From the NCBI GenBank assembly GCA_947359465.1, contig OX375874.1, positions 91,723,172 to 91,787,171 of the forward strand: a DNA stretch of 64,000 nucleotides. Direction: 5' to 3'. The DNA is from Metellina segmentata. Its lineage: Eukaryota; Arthropoda; Arachnida; Araneae; Tetragnathidae. This document shows positions 25,001 through 35,241 of this stretch, in pieces. The position numbers were made by a program, and so were the translations under genes. The notes beneath the pieces were generated by a model that was not told the DNA's origin, did no database searches, and worked only from the letters and a program-made list of their open reading frames with translations. How positions within the stretch are numbered: the stretch's first letter is position 1; each line of letters opens with the position of its first letter.

Positions 25001-25512
25001 TTAAAATTAAGTATTCTGATAGACTATATCCTTTACCATAAAACACTTTAAATATTTTATTAATGTTTTAAGCAATTTGGATTGACTTGTTTAAAGAAAA
25101 CTAAATCTATTATATTAATTTCAAAAGTTTAATAATTCATGAAATCTTAAAATTGACTACCCTGCTTTCTAAAACAAGCTATCAACAAGTTCAGTCAATT
25201 GTTACAGTTGACAGGTAGATTTCAGTTACAGCAAATAGCATAGTAAAATTTTAATAGCTTTAACTTTAAGATACTTTTCAATTAAAGAGAAAATTTTCTT
25301 TGTGTATATATATTTTTTAAGTTTTTTTTTTTTCTTCTAAAATGTAGAAGATATTTATCTAGATTTCCTTTTAGTGTCCCAAAGGTACAAGATTTTCCCA
25401 TCCTGGTATGGCAATCCACGTTGCAGCCCAAATAGCAGCTTTGAGAGGTACCAGTTTGGAAGAAGTTTTGTACTGGACTAGGGAAAACACAAACTGCATG
25501 TATGGAATATAG
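19100..25512 (+). CDS. TATDN2: TATDN2-like TatD metal-dependent nuclease, copy A (7 coding exons)
   Basis: Exons: 19100-19463, 20661-20730, 20954-21263, 22712-22881, 23156-23285, 24638-24850 and 25375-25512 (TAG). Every junction is GT..AG, and the spliced frame is open for 464 aa. Residues 1-195 are Ser/Thr-rich and probably disordered, with three EYxLPL-type motifs (36-41, 65-70, 97-102) and one CxxC (159-162). The TatD barrel runs from 196 to 464. The expected ligands are all present: H202 and H204 (FIDSHCHLD), E297 (ALGEIGLDY), H334 (LVIHCRE), H359 (IHLHCF) and D411 (LLLETDAPYF). TatD proteins are metal-dependent 3'-5' exonucleases or AP endonucleases. The conserved C-terminal HPG...ENT segment and the long N-terminal extension point to TATDN2 rather than TATDN1 or TATDN3. 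The ATG at 19100 is the first in the exon after the acceptor at 19090, and its context is shared with copy B. Confidence 0.9.
19945..20095 (+). mobile_element. SINE-1 tail fragment in intron 1 of gene A
   Basis: The fragment holds CATGGTCCAAAATTATGAG and the family tail AATAGCCCGTTGTGTTGCTC with no tRNA-like head. A related tail is present at the matching place in block B (45912-46020). Confidence 0.55.
21522..22165. repeat. Sequence present only in intron 3 of gene A, with an internal ~120-bp duplication
   Basis: Flanking intron sequence is continuous in copy B around 47605, so about 640 bp were inserted in A or lost from B. Inside, a ~120-bp unit occurs twice, from about 21725 and 21850. 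Both units have AAAAATACAT, CATATTCTGTAC, TGGTGCAGCC and TTTAGTGGACTTTA-like words. No coding frame is seen. Confidence 0.6.
23505..23650. repeat. Short ~45-bp tandem repeat in intron 5 of gene A
   Basis: Three to four diverged units contain GTGATGGTTAG or ATGGTTAAAT followed by ACAATTATAATTTAGA-like sequence. The surrounding ~300 bp has no counterpart in gene B. Confidence 0.5.
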
Positions 25513-25646
25513 GCTGCTTTTCATAGTCATGTGTAGAAGTCGACTCTTTAATTCTTTGGATGCCATATATCATAAATGTAATAAATGTGTTATTTGTATG
25601 TAGTAAATGTGTTATTTGTATACCACCTTTGGTACATAATGCCTTT

Positions 25647-25996
25647 TGTATATAATAAACGTGTTATTTGTATACCACCTTTGGTATATAATGCCTTTTG
25701 AATATAGTGTACCTTTTGTATATAGTGTTCCTTTTGTATATAGTGTGCCTTTTGTATATAGTGTGCCTTTTGTATATAGTGTGCCTTTTGTATATAGTGT
25801 GCCTTTTGTATATAGTGTGCCTTTTGTATATAGTGTGCCTTTTGTATATAGTGTGCCTTTTGTATATAGTGTGCCTTTTGTATATAGTGTGCCTTTTGTA
25901 TATAGTGTGCCTTTTGTATATAGTGTGCCTTTTGTATATAGTGTGCCTTTTGTATATAAAGTATACTTTTTGTATATAATGTACCTTTTGTACATA
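25647..25996 (+). promoter_or_regulatory. Cluster of 17 Pumilio-type UGUANAUA sites in the 3' UTR of gene A
   Basis: TGTATATA occurs 16 times: at 25647, then every 18 bp from 25717 to 25951, then at 25971. One TGTACATA is at 25989. All are on the sense strand. Each matches UGUANAUA, the core recognition sequence of PUF/Pumilio repressors. Whether they are bound is an inference, and it depends on the array being transcribed. Confidence 0.55.
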
Positions 25997-26100
25997 AGGT
26001 TTGCTTTTCGTTAATAAGGTTTGCTTTTCGTTAATAAGGTGTGCCTTTTGTATGTTATGCACCTTTTATATATAGTGTGCCTTATGCATATAAGGCATGA
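25690..26100. repeat. 18-bp minisatellite after the stop codon of gene A
   Basis: The unit GTGCCTTTTGTATATAGT repeats in near-perfect register from 25711 to about 25960, with 14 units at exact 18-bp spacing. Degenerate units lie on both sides (from about 25635 and up to about 26100). The matching array in gene B is at 53990-54400. Because 18 is a multiple of three and the unit has few stops, several frames on both strands stay open; these are not genes. The array lies between the stop codon and the poly(A) signal, so it should be in the 3' UTR. Confidence 0.95.
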
Positions 26101-26161
26101 GTATGTTGCCTGTTTGTTACTATCTTAAGCTTCAACACTGATTCATCGTTTTTAAACAGAA

Positions 26162-26263
26162 AATATTTGTTTTAAACTGATTTTTCAACCCATATAATAT
26201 TTGTTTTAAACTGATTTTTCAACCCATATAATATTTGTTTTAAACTGATTTTTCAACCCATAT
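26162..26263. repeat. 34-bp direct repeat, three copies
   Basis: Three nearly identical units beginning AATATTTGTTTTAAACTGAT start at 26162, 26196 and 26230, inside the predicted 3' UTR of gene A. Gene B has one copy, near 54467, so this expansion followed the gene duplication. Confidence 0.85.
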
Positions 26264-26292
26264 CTGTGTGTATAATGCTCTTTTGTCTGTCA

Positions 26293-26298
26293 AATAAA
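26293..26298 (+). terminator. Poly(A) signal of TatD gene A
   Basis: AATAAA lies in a 50-bp stretch (TCTTTGCATTATCATTAAGT and neighbours) that is almost unchanged at 54526-54560 in gene B. Cleavage would be expected about 15 to 25 nt downstream. Confidence 0.65.
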
Positions 26299-26439
26299 TC
26301 TTTGCATTATCATTAAGTTTTTGTGTTTTATAATTGAACTTGTGTGGATACGAAGGGTAAACTCAACAAATGTTGGTTTCCAGAAAAACGCATTCAAATG
26401 CGGTTAGTCTCGGATGTTTTTAAATGTAACGCTTGTTAA

Positions 26440-27460
26440 AATTAAGGGGGGGGGGAATCGTATTTTTTGTTTTCAAAAAAATTTCTGGCCTGAGATGCGG
26501 CCTCAGACGCCATTTCTCACTTGCAAATTTTTGCACAATTATTAGGCACTCTATCTCTGCAACAATTAAAGATTATCTGTTGCAGTTTTTTTTTTACTTG
26601 AAATATAATATTTTTCTGATTAAAATGATATGCTCCATTTAGAAATGTGTCTCAAATTCTCTTGCTGTAACCTTCTAAATTTTTTTTTTTGAAAAACCTA
26701 ATATATTTTTACATTTCCATTATCCCCCAATTTTTATTTTTTGACATCGGTACCATAGAGTACTACATTCCCTGAAAAGGAGAACTTCCACTTTTGACTT
26801 TAACAGGTTTTAAAGGAATTGAAAAGTTTGCCATACATTAAACCAGTTTCCATTACCACATACTCACTTATGGGTCGCATGAAATCGAAATACAGTCTTA
26901 TTTGACATGTCATTTTAATTCATAATAAAGGCAAGTAACAGACAGGTTTTAAAACTTACAAAATATATTACAAGTTCCACAGTATACCACTTTGTACAGT
27001 TGGAATTTGCCCAAGACGGCAGATTTCGGTAGGGGGAGTGCGCGAAAAAATTACCAAGACATGGACGTGTACATTTTAAACTCTTAATATAGTTAAGCGA
27101 TCCTTTGATGAGATTGACAAATTACTGCAGACCATTTAATTCAACAATAATCAACGGTCTATCCATAATCCAAACCGCAAAAAAAAACCTCAAAGGTTTT
27201 TGACTTTTGTCCAGCGTGTTGTTTGAATGCATTTATTAAAAATTGATAGTTTTGGACATTTTTTTGAAAAAAATTGTACAAGGACGGACGATGCACGTCA
27301 TGCATGAATTACGCAGTTAGCAGTTCCTTCCAATATTTGAGGGGCAGCACACATTTCGATAGATTCCCCGAAATGGATATTAAATGAAGTGCCCAGGGGT
27401 AAAACAACTTTACAACACTAAATTACATTGAATAATAAAACGAATTTAAAAACTTCGAAC
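26440..27460. repeat. Downstream homology D1 (paired with D2 at 60805-62580)
   Basis: Shared landmarks in order are a CTGAGAT...GGCCTCAG...CACCATTTCTCACTT-type stretch, GAAAAGGAGAACTTC, TTTGCCATACATTAAACCAG, CGATCCTTTGATGA and TAGATTCCCCGAAATGGATA. No open frame is conserved between the copies. It directly follows the gene in block A. Confidence 0.75.
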
Positions 27461-28579
27461 AAATTTTATTTATGTAGTAAAAGTTTTTTTAAAAAATTCA
27501 ATGTAACAATAGAAAATTTAATTTCTTCCCCTGAAATTGTGGAGTAAAATAGCCCAACATACCGAAACTTCATCGCTTTTTTATGAAGAAAATGAAAGCA
27601 CATCGTGCTTGTACTCCCTGAATGCTATCTAACCGATGGCTCATTTTTGGAAAAAATTGCTGCACAGGGATTTTACCCCTAGACCCTTCAAATGTATTGG
27701 AGGGCTCGAAGATGTCTGACGGCAAACATTAACGCGCGCGCGCGCTTTCAAATGCAATACCGCGATCACCTATCTTATGCGTACCCACTTAGACTGTATC
27801 GAGAAAGGGTTGAGCAAAGTCATCTCCTTAGTCAAAGTGCTCACTTCTTAATCTGGAAAAATAGGGGCTTTACTGTGGTTAACTTAATAGATCAACAGTG
27901 CCGAAATCAGCAAAAGGAAGTAAAACAGGTCTTGCGAACTGATATTCTGGCTATATATATATATATATTATATATATATATATACACACACTTCGTAATG
28001 ACTGGATTTAATTGAGAATAGAATTTTGTCCCAGATATCGCGAACAGTTTGTAAAATTTTGTGTGATTCACTAAAAAACTAATTGAAGCATGGCATAAAT
28101 GAATTTTCTGGGGATATTCAGGAAAATGATATTTTTATGATATAAGCATGTTTATATTTTGATAACAGATTTATGGAAAACTAATAGCTGTTTACAATCC
28201 TCATATAACATAGCACGTTAGGAGAACAATACAATTTCTCATGATATTCTCTCAATCAGTCAATGGATTTGTTGTCAAATTTGACGAACAGCAATGTTGT
28301 TGGTCAACAGATAGTTTTTCTTTTAATTATTAGAATTATATTATACTAAGGAAAAAAAATCGACGCACCAAGGAGTTGTGGTGTCTTTCCTGTCTACTTT
28401 ACACAACTAACTTTCCTGATACTCAACACAAGAAAGTACGCCTCAATTGGACTGTAGTTTATTTTATTCACAATCAGATCCGAAATTTCTCGCACCGATA
28501 CAGAGCAGTTACAACTTTTCCAACAGATGGCGCTTCTGGCGTCAACACATTTATCTATCTTTCATAATATTTTGAAATA
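27461..28579. other. Gene-free region with simple repeats
   Basis: It contains a GC dinucleotide run near 27733 and an AT dinucleotide run at 27953-27983. A word at 28360 (GACGCACCAAGGAGTTGT) resembles Tc1-type termini but has no visible partner. An open frame at 27692-28015 runs into the AT repeat and shows no family features. Confidence 0.4.
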
Positions 28580-30340
28580 CACTCATTGCCATAAAAATTT
28601 AAAAAAAGTACAAAAAGAAAAAAAATAAAGTACAAATGAACGAAACTTTTAGTATTCTGTTGGACCCCTTCTAGCGATCTTGGTCAATACAAGTTCCGTA
28701 TGATGATTTGCTCGATTGATGACAAATCTGGGGATCGAGCAGGCCTGGGAAGGGTGATGTCATACGTTGACTAGGCCGTGATTGTGGTGATAATCATGCA
28801 AGTAAATTAAAGTCTTGCAAAAGAAACAGGACACATCAGGTAATCAAGAAAGAAAATATATTGTCACAGAATTCAAGTCAATTTTACATAATTGATCACA
28901 AATAAAAAATAGAGACAATCACTGCATTTTTAATTGAATAAAAATAAGAATGAAATTAAATTCAATAGACCTGTCCGGTGTCCAATCCATCCCCCAGCAC
29001 TTCGATGGTGAGTATCTGAGTTCCAGACGCCCAGAGACAACTGTCGAAAAAAAGTTATTTTTCCTCACTTGGGCACACTTCAGCCCCCGTGATGCTTTCG
29101 CTATTTTCCCATTGGACCCCAAGGATAGCGTCCCCACGGCAGGCTGTCCATTCCGGCAGGGCTCATTGTTCGGGATTTTTTTCCGCGCGAATTCCGCCAA
29201 CCCCACGCTACCCCCTTGTGGAGGTTTCGCTATCATGTTTCCCTTGAGGTCAATGTTCGATGTGTGGAGGCGTCACTGGAGTGTGTGCTGCTTGCTTAGC
29301 TGGACAGGTGATTATGTGGCGGAGGCAATCTTGTGACATCCTTGCTGTGTGTAGCCGAGCATTGTCTTGTTGAAAAATGACTCAAAGGAGCCCTACCATG
29401 AGTGGCATCACATGTGGCTGAAGGATGTCATGGACGTACCAAAGGGCTGTCATTGTGCTATGGATCAATATTAAGGGTGACCGTGTATCGTATGCAATGG
29501 CACCCCATACCATCACACCAGCTGTGGGAGAGGCGTGTCGCTCTAAAGCGAAGGCAGGATTGAGGCGTTCACCACGGGGCCTCCACACACGAACACGATT
29601 GTCATCACTGCTCAAATTGAATCTAGATCCGTCGCTGAAGACGACCTGGTTCCATTCTGTTGCAGTCCAATCCCGTCATGCGCGACACACTCCAAACGGA
29701 GGCGTCGGTGGGTGGGTGTCATTGGCAGTACACATAATGGGTGCCGCGATACCAGATGTCCTTAAGCCAGGCGCCTTGCGATGGTTCGGCAAGACACAGA
29801 GGCCCGTATTGAAGGTGCTGCCTGTGTCTGGATAGCGGCCAATGAGGCAGTTGGCTCTACGCGTGCGTTTCGTATGATGTGACGTTCTTCTCGACGACTG
29901 GTCTGTCGAGGGCGTCCTGAGCCTGGTTGCCGTGTAAATGACGTCTCTTCTGTCCACTGGTCCCAACACCTCCTCACAGTAAAATCAGAACGGCCTACTT
30001 GACGAACTACTCGCCGAACTAATCACCCAGCTTCCATCGTCCCGATGATTCTTCCCTTCTTGAACTCTGACAGCTGCTCATATTGTCCTCGTTCTCGGCG
30101 TAACGGTATGTCTACCTCAGCGTTTCCTTTGCAAAAGATTAGGTACACTCAAACAAGCTCTGCTTACCTGTTTTATACTCCAAGGAGAACGAAGTTCAGC
30201 GCCCTCTAGTGGCATTACGCAATGCGCAATCACGCTGCATTTCTAATCATTTGCAAACCTGGCCGACATGTACCTTCATGCCTAGTTTCTATAAGATCCC
30301 ACTGTTATTTCTTTTTGCGCAAATCTTTATGGCAATGAGT
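28580..30340 (-). mobile_element. Tc1-type DNA transposon 1, degenerate
   Basis: Terminal inverted repeats ACTCATTGCCATAAA (28581) and TTTATGGCAATGAGT (ending 30340) bound the element. The transposase reads on the minus strand. A helix-turn-helix region with GSGRPRQTSRREERHIIRNA lies at about 29930-29860. The DDE core has GVMVWGAIAYDTRSPL near 29515-29470 and FQQDNARLHTARMSQDCLR near 29370-29315. The final acidic motif PARSPDLSSIEQI is found only at about 28750-28710. About 500 bp of foreign sequence separates the last two blocks. Stops and frameshifts make it inactive. Confidence 0.85.
28770..29290. mobile_element. Unidentified insertion splitting the Tc1-1 transposase
   Basis: It lies between transposase motifs that are normally about 20 residues apart (…ARMSQDCLRHIITCP and PARSPDLSS). 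It is GC-rich at 28975-29235, unlike its surroundings. Long frames are open on both strands (plus 28950-29336, minus 28919-29236) without family motifs. The exact ends and target duplication were not found. Confidence 0.5.
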
Positions 30341-30351
30341 ATATATATATA

Positions 30352-31498
30352 CAGTCCAGTCACATTAATGTGACCACCTGTCAAAAGACAGAATAACCAC
30401 CTTTGGTACAGCGGACCGGTGCGAGACGTACAGGAAGAGAGTCAATCAGGTTTCTGATGATGAGTGCACCCAGTGAATGCCAGGAAAACATTTCGCAAAC
30501 CATAATGCTCCCTCCTCCGGCCTGGATCCTTCCGGCAATTGTTGCAGGGTGTTTGCTTTTAGTCGTTTCACGCCGTATACGCCAACGTCCATCTGTCGGA
30601 TGGAGCATAAAACGTGATTCATCGGAAAAAGCCACCTGTAGCCACTCTCTGGACGTCCAGTTGCGGTACTGGCGTGCAAATTCCAGCCTTCGTCGCCGAT
30701 GAACAGCAGTCAGCATAGGTGCATTAACCAGGCGTCTGTTGCGGAGGCCCATGCGCAGCAACGTTCGCTGATCCGTTGTTGAGGATACACTCTTGGTTCA
30801 TCTGAGCGGTCAGTTGCTCAACAGTTGCACGTCTATTCGCTCAAACGCATCTCCGTAGCCTTCGTTCGCCTCTGCCATCTATAGCCCGTGGTGCACCACA
30901 TGTGCCACGCCGCTGATTTTGGATAGTGCCATTTTGCCATGCACGGTGTACTTTTACCTCGGCGGCACACAAACAGTTCACAAAATTAGCCGTTTCCGAA
31001 ATGCTTCCACCCTTGGCCCGAAAGCCAACAATCATGTCCTTTTGGACGTCGGATAAATCGCTACGTTTCTGTATTATGCCAACTATTGAAATGCTTTCCG
31101 ATGCCCTAGGACATCCTTTATATACACTCCACTGCAATGTGCTGCCACTTGCCTTTTGTGATTGGTTATTTCCATAGACCTTAAAATGAAATAGACGGAT
31201 CATGTGGGCGGAGTCGCTGTCGTAAGATCTCTGAAGGGTAAATTACCAATCGACTTAACCGATTGGCTATGGAAGCGCAGACTAGTGTTTTTAATAACGG
31301 TGGATAGTCACGTTAACCAATTAATAGTTGAGGACTCCTGCTTTTACCCACAACCACGTGACACATCTTCAAACCGAGCAACTGGAAGAAATAACTTGAA
31401 ACTGCGGTCGAATGCTCCGTCTATTTCATTTTAAGGTCGATGGTTATTTCACGTTGACGTCGAAAGTAGGTGGTTGTCACATTAATGTGACTGGAATG
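30352..31498 (-). mobile_element. Tc1-type DNA transposon 2, internally deleted
   Basis: It starts CAGTCCAGTCACATTAATGT and ends with the inverted copy ACATTAATGTGACTGGAATG. The minus strand encodes an N-terminal region with RSDLSDVQKDMIVGFRAKGG (about 31065-31005) and the start of the catalytic domain, WLQVAFSDESRFMLHPTDGR (about 30645-30585). The second half of the DDE domain is missing, replaced by a short jump to the left terminus. It sits 10 bp from Tc1-1 across an AT repeat. A 268-bp MITE is inserted near its right end. Confidence 0.85.
31173..31440. mobile_element. 268-bp MITE with 10-bp target duplication, nested in Tc1-2
   Basis: Inverted ends share GACCTTAAAATGAAATAGAC (left 31177-31196, right on the opposite strand at about 31438-31419). 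A perfect 10-bp direct repeat TGGTTATTTC flanks it at 31163-31172 and 31441-31450. The duplication length suggests a Mutator-like origin. It has no coding capacity. Confidence 0.8.
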
Positions 31499-32508
31499 TG
31501 TATTTATATATAGTATCAAACATATACATTTATTAAATTTGGTTTAAAATCTTAAGGGGGTTTGATGGGGATTCCTATTCAGTTGTTACAAAAGTAATCA
31601 CATATATAATGAATAGAATAAATTTAATGTTCAATGACATACGTGAAATCGCGTGCACCGTCGGGACCTCGTTGGATCCCGTTATTTTCTCCGTCTCAAA
31701 TGGCCCAGTCCATCCAGCATTCTCACAAATCTGGGTCCGAAGTTTGTCGAGTGAAAAGGGGGAGCCCTCATTGGAGGATAGGGTAACTGGATCTCATCCC
31801 ACAGGCTTCATTATGGGATGGGGGTCATCTCAAAAGGGAAACTAGTAAGGGGCTTGTATTAAAATGCTATGTTTAAGGTCTAACAGACAAGTGGGTGAAG
31901 GTAGCTTCACCACATATCCTTCCCTCCCCTCAAAATTTTGAACAATTGTGGTAGACACAAAAACTTGACAAAAATTACAGTGTTGACAAATCCAAACGTT
32001 AATCTTTGTCTGAAAATTGTACGTGATGACCTGTAGCTCCTGAAAATGAAAAATTCTCTGAATAAGGTCAAAAGTTAATATATGGTTGACGAATGTATGT
32101 GACGACCTGTTGCTCCTGAAAACCAGTTCTGTGGATAAGTTTAAAAGTTTCTGTATGGTTGAGGAATGAACATAACGATTTGTAGCTCCTGAAAAATGGA
32201 AAGTTCTCTGTTGTTGTTGCCTTGAAAAAATGCTAGCTGTAAGTGGATATCTATTGTGTTCTGGATTGTCTTGATTGAAGAGGATTCCTTTTATTGAAGC
32301 TAATGCTGCATTAACCTGTCGCCAATGATCAATATTCCTTCTGAGTAATGTCGCTGAAATAAACACATGCAGTTAGGTTCTTTTTGAAATGGTTTGCAAG
32401 ATGATTGAGAAACTGGTTTGGGTTACCTGACCAAATGCACAAACCAATGAGTCAATCAACAAAATGTCATGAGTTGAACAATGGGAAAACAACAAAACAA
32501 AACAAAAA
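31499..32508. other. Gene-free region with a ~74-bp tandem repeat
   Basis: Three diverged units starting ACGTGATGACCTGTAGCTCC, ATGTGACGACCTGTTGCTCC and ACATAACGATTTGTAGCTCC lie at about 32021, 32095 and 32169. A long minus-strand open frame (32366-31842) spans these units and is probably a by-product of the repeat. A moderately GC-rich stretch at 31645-31840 has no recognisable coding content. Confidence 0.5.
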
Positions 32509-32785
32509 CTAAGTCACCCCGACTATATTGTAACAAACCAAAAATTCTGAGAAAAGGTAAGGGTGGACATGTACAGCCTTAGCCCGTTCTTTTGCCTCTA
32601 GAGCCCTATCTTCCAGTAAAACCTGTAGTTGAGCCTTTACCCATTCTTCATCATACTGCGGGCTCTCTGTTATCTTTGAGGTTATGTCTACCACCCTATC
32701 GTTCGGACCTAGGTCGATACCTAACTCATACGCCAGTTTTTGCAAATCTGCATTATAATATCAGCTAAAAATGCCATTTTGAACG
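32509..32785 (-). pseudogene. LTR-retrotransposon gag-like N-terminal fragment
   Basis: The minus strand encodes DLQKLAYELGIDLGPNDRV, then KITESPQYDEEWVKAQLQVL, then EDRALEAKERAKA. This is an acidic, helical segment like the start of gag polyproteins of LTR retrotransposons in arthropod genomes. An upstream MAFLAD at about 32780 is in another frame, so the start is frameshifted. The rest of gag, and pol, are absent nearby. Family assignment is from memory of the motif style. Confidence 0.5.
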
Positions 32786-33206
32786 TTTTACTGCCTTACA
32801 AATTCTACACACAATAATCATACAACTAAGGTACCCAATACTCACACAATACAACTCTATAATAACACAATCTCAACTTTAATAAAAGGAAGTGTGTCTG
32901 GTTTTTTTTTTCGTGGCCTTAAAATCCTGACGATTTTATGGCACTTACAGCATTGAGATTTGGCACACAGGTAGTCCGAATTTGTTGCAATTTTTGGGTA
33001 GCGGCGAATTTTAAAATTCAATTTATAACATTTTAAATAAATTTAATGAAATTTAATCATTATTGAATGCTACAGCATAGAAGAGAATACATATTCTTAA
33101 TTTATTGCTTTCATTTCCGTTTGGATTTTGATCGAAGGAATAATTTTTCTTCCAGACGATAAAACAAACAATCTCTTAACTGGAGTCAATTAGTTCTTTT
33201 TCTATC
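32786..33206. other. Gene-free spacer
   Basis: AT-rich sequence with no coding exon or element boundary recognised. Confidence 0.4.
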
Positions 33207-33214
33207 TCCTAGAC

Positions 33215-35233
33215 CAGGGGTCGGCAACCTATTGAAACAAAAGAGCTAAAAGTTACAATTTACAAAATTTCCCAGTTTTTAAAGAGCCACTAAAAATTTT
33301 CGTTTCAATATAGTATTTGGTTATATATATTTGATTTTTGATTTAAAATAAACGGCTTTAAATACGGAATAAATCTGTCTTCTAACTTGTTATTTTAAGT
33401 TTCAAGCACGACTCTAGATTTTTATTTGTTAGTTGACTTCTAACTTTACTTTTATTATATTCATGCAAGAGAACGCTTGCTCGCACGAATATGTCGACCC
33501 GAAGATCGTCAGCACTCCATATGCCAACTTCTTCACCTCACTGTAGCATTCTGGAAGACTATTCCATGTGCCGAATATGAGGGCCTCAACTCGCGGAATT
33601 TCTTTTAGAGCTGTCCACTTGTGCTGCGGGATGTGCATGTATTTCTGGACCTCCAACTCTTCCAACTTGCTCTTGAGTTCTGTGAACTTGCCACTCCACA
33701 AGTCTTTGGTTTTCAAATCTAGCAATTGCATTTGAAGCGATCCAGCATGAATTCCAAATGGCTCAATGTTGATCTCATTTGTATTTGTGTTGAGAGGATT
33801 TGCTATGAACGCGAGAGTACTTTTGTTTGTTTTGAATTGCTCGAATCTCTCAGCGAATCCATAACTCATGTTTTTGAAAGCTATGCTAAAGTCATTCGTG
33901 TCAATAGTTGCATTGTTCTCATCGTGATATTGATTCAGATTTTTAAAATGAAGTAATTTACCGCTCTCCATGTCTTCAACAAAAAGAAGTATTTTTTTTC
34001 GAAACAAACTACTTCTTCAAGCAAGGCGTAGACTGGGTTTCCCTTTCATTGCAGTTTTAGATTAGTTCATTTAGTTTCATTGTGGTATCTAGCATGAAGT
34101 TGAATTTTTGCAGCCATTTGTATTCTTCCAGTTCGGGATCGTCAATGCTTTTTTTAATTGAAGAATGTTTTTATTTCACTCAAACACAAATCAAAACATT
34201 GCACTACGCTACCTCTGGAAAGCCATCGCACTTTATTGTGCAGAAGTAGGTCAGAAAACAGGCTATCTATTTCTTCAAGGAAATCTTTAAACTGGCGATG
34301 GTAGAGTGCTTTAGCCAAGATGCTGTTAATAATCTTAATTACCAAGTTCATGACCTCAACTATTTCGGCCGGAAAAGTTTGGTCACAGAGCGCTTCTTGA
34401 TGAATTATGCAGTGAAACGTTAGAATTTCGTGGTTTATATTTTTCTGGAGAATTGATGTTACCCCTCTATGTATTCCCGTCAAACGTCTGGCTCCATCAG
34501 TTGCTATAGAAACGATTTTATTTATATCGATTCCATTGTCTTACAGGCATTTTTGCACAACATTTGCTACATCTTCTCCACGAGTTTGCCCTGAGAGCGG
34601 TAGCAATCCTAGTAGTTCTTCTTTTGGACCTTTGGACGACATATACCTGACGAAAAGGGTAACTTGTGCCGTGTATTTTATGTCGCAAGACTCATCTATA
34701 GTAATAAGGTAGAAGCCAGTCGAATGTCTTCCTTTTGCATATGTGTTACATTTAAAGACATTTTAGTAATTCTATCTTGTACTGTTTTAGCAGATAACGG
34801 CAAATCTTTGATTTTTTTCATGATTTCTGCTTTGTTTTTAAAATCACGAAACAGTTCTTCAGATGCACGTAAAAAACAATCTTTGACGTACTCACCATCT
34901 GAGATCTCACCATCTCATCATCTAGACGTGTTGTCTAGACTCTAGACGGTGGCTGTTTGGGTGAGACGGAAATGGAATGCAATTGGCTGAAAAATAAACA
35001 TGGGCACGGAGTCTCATCTCTAAGAACAAAACAATAATTCAAATTTATCTCATTATGGTCATGTTAAGCGCAGAGATTTGTAATTAACGGTTATGAAAAT
35101 AGAAGCTATTCAGAAATTAGGTACTTAAAAATATTTTTTCTTATTTTTTAAGGGTTTTGATGATAAATTGTAAATTTTTTTTCGTATGGAACTGGAGAGC
35201 CGCAACTTTAGAGCCGCATGTTGCCGACCCCTG
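33215..35233 (-). mobile_element. hAT transposon with both ends and a perfect 8-bp target duplication
   Basis: The ends are CAGGGGTCGGCAAC and its inverse GTTGCCGACCCCTG. The 8-bp duplication TCCTAGAC flanks at 33207-33214 and 35234-35241, typical of hAT. The minus strand carries a decayed transposase. A middle region has LTFHCIIHQEALCDQTFP and LLHNKVRWLSRGSVVQCFDL (34425-34190). A C-terminal part (34007-33429) ends in the dimerisation motif VLTIFGSTYSCEQAFSCMN. Frames are broken between the blocks and the N-terminal zinc finger is not visible, so it is inactive. The motifs resemble the transposase lineage related to vertebrate GTF2IRD2 and SCAND3 genes. Confidence 0.9.
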
Positions 35234-35241
35234 TCCTAGAC

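Larger units (their letters stand above)
16675..27460 (+). repeat. Segmental duplication, block A (TatD gene plus flanks)
   Basis: From GCATTTCGCTCCCATTTGAT at 16680 the sequence runs parallel to 39883 onward through promoter, introns, exons, minisatellite and poly(A) site to about 26340 (54570 in block B). After a short gap, 26440-27460 matches 60805-62580 in the same order and orientation. The simplest reading is one duplication of gene plus downstream DNA, with later insertions expanding block B. Alternatively, the downstream part could be a separate dispersed repeat. Confidence 0.85.

Noticed and set aside
25711..25960. CRISPR-like array.
   Set aside because: Units are contiguous 18-bp repeats with no spacers in an intron-bearing eukaryotic sequence.
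25612..26062. Long open frames on both strands with hexapeptide repeats (YTKGTL, SVPFVY, CLLYIV).
   Set aside because: They are a by-product of an 18-bp minisatellite whose period is a multiple of three. Several frames on both strands are open at once and lie after a real stop codon.
27692..28015. 107-residue plus-strand open frame.
   Set aside because: It runs into an AT dinucleotide repeat, has no recognised domain and no splice partners.
28340..28579. Another Tc1 terminus (GACGCACCAAGGAGTTGT).
   Set aside because: No inverted partner or transposase piece could be paired with it.
31842..32366. 174-residue minus-strand open frame.
   Set aside because: It spans a ~74-bp tandem repeat and shows no family motif; likely chance.
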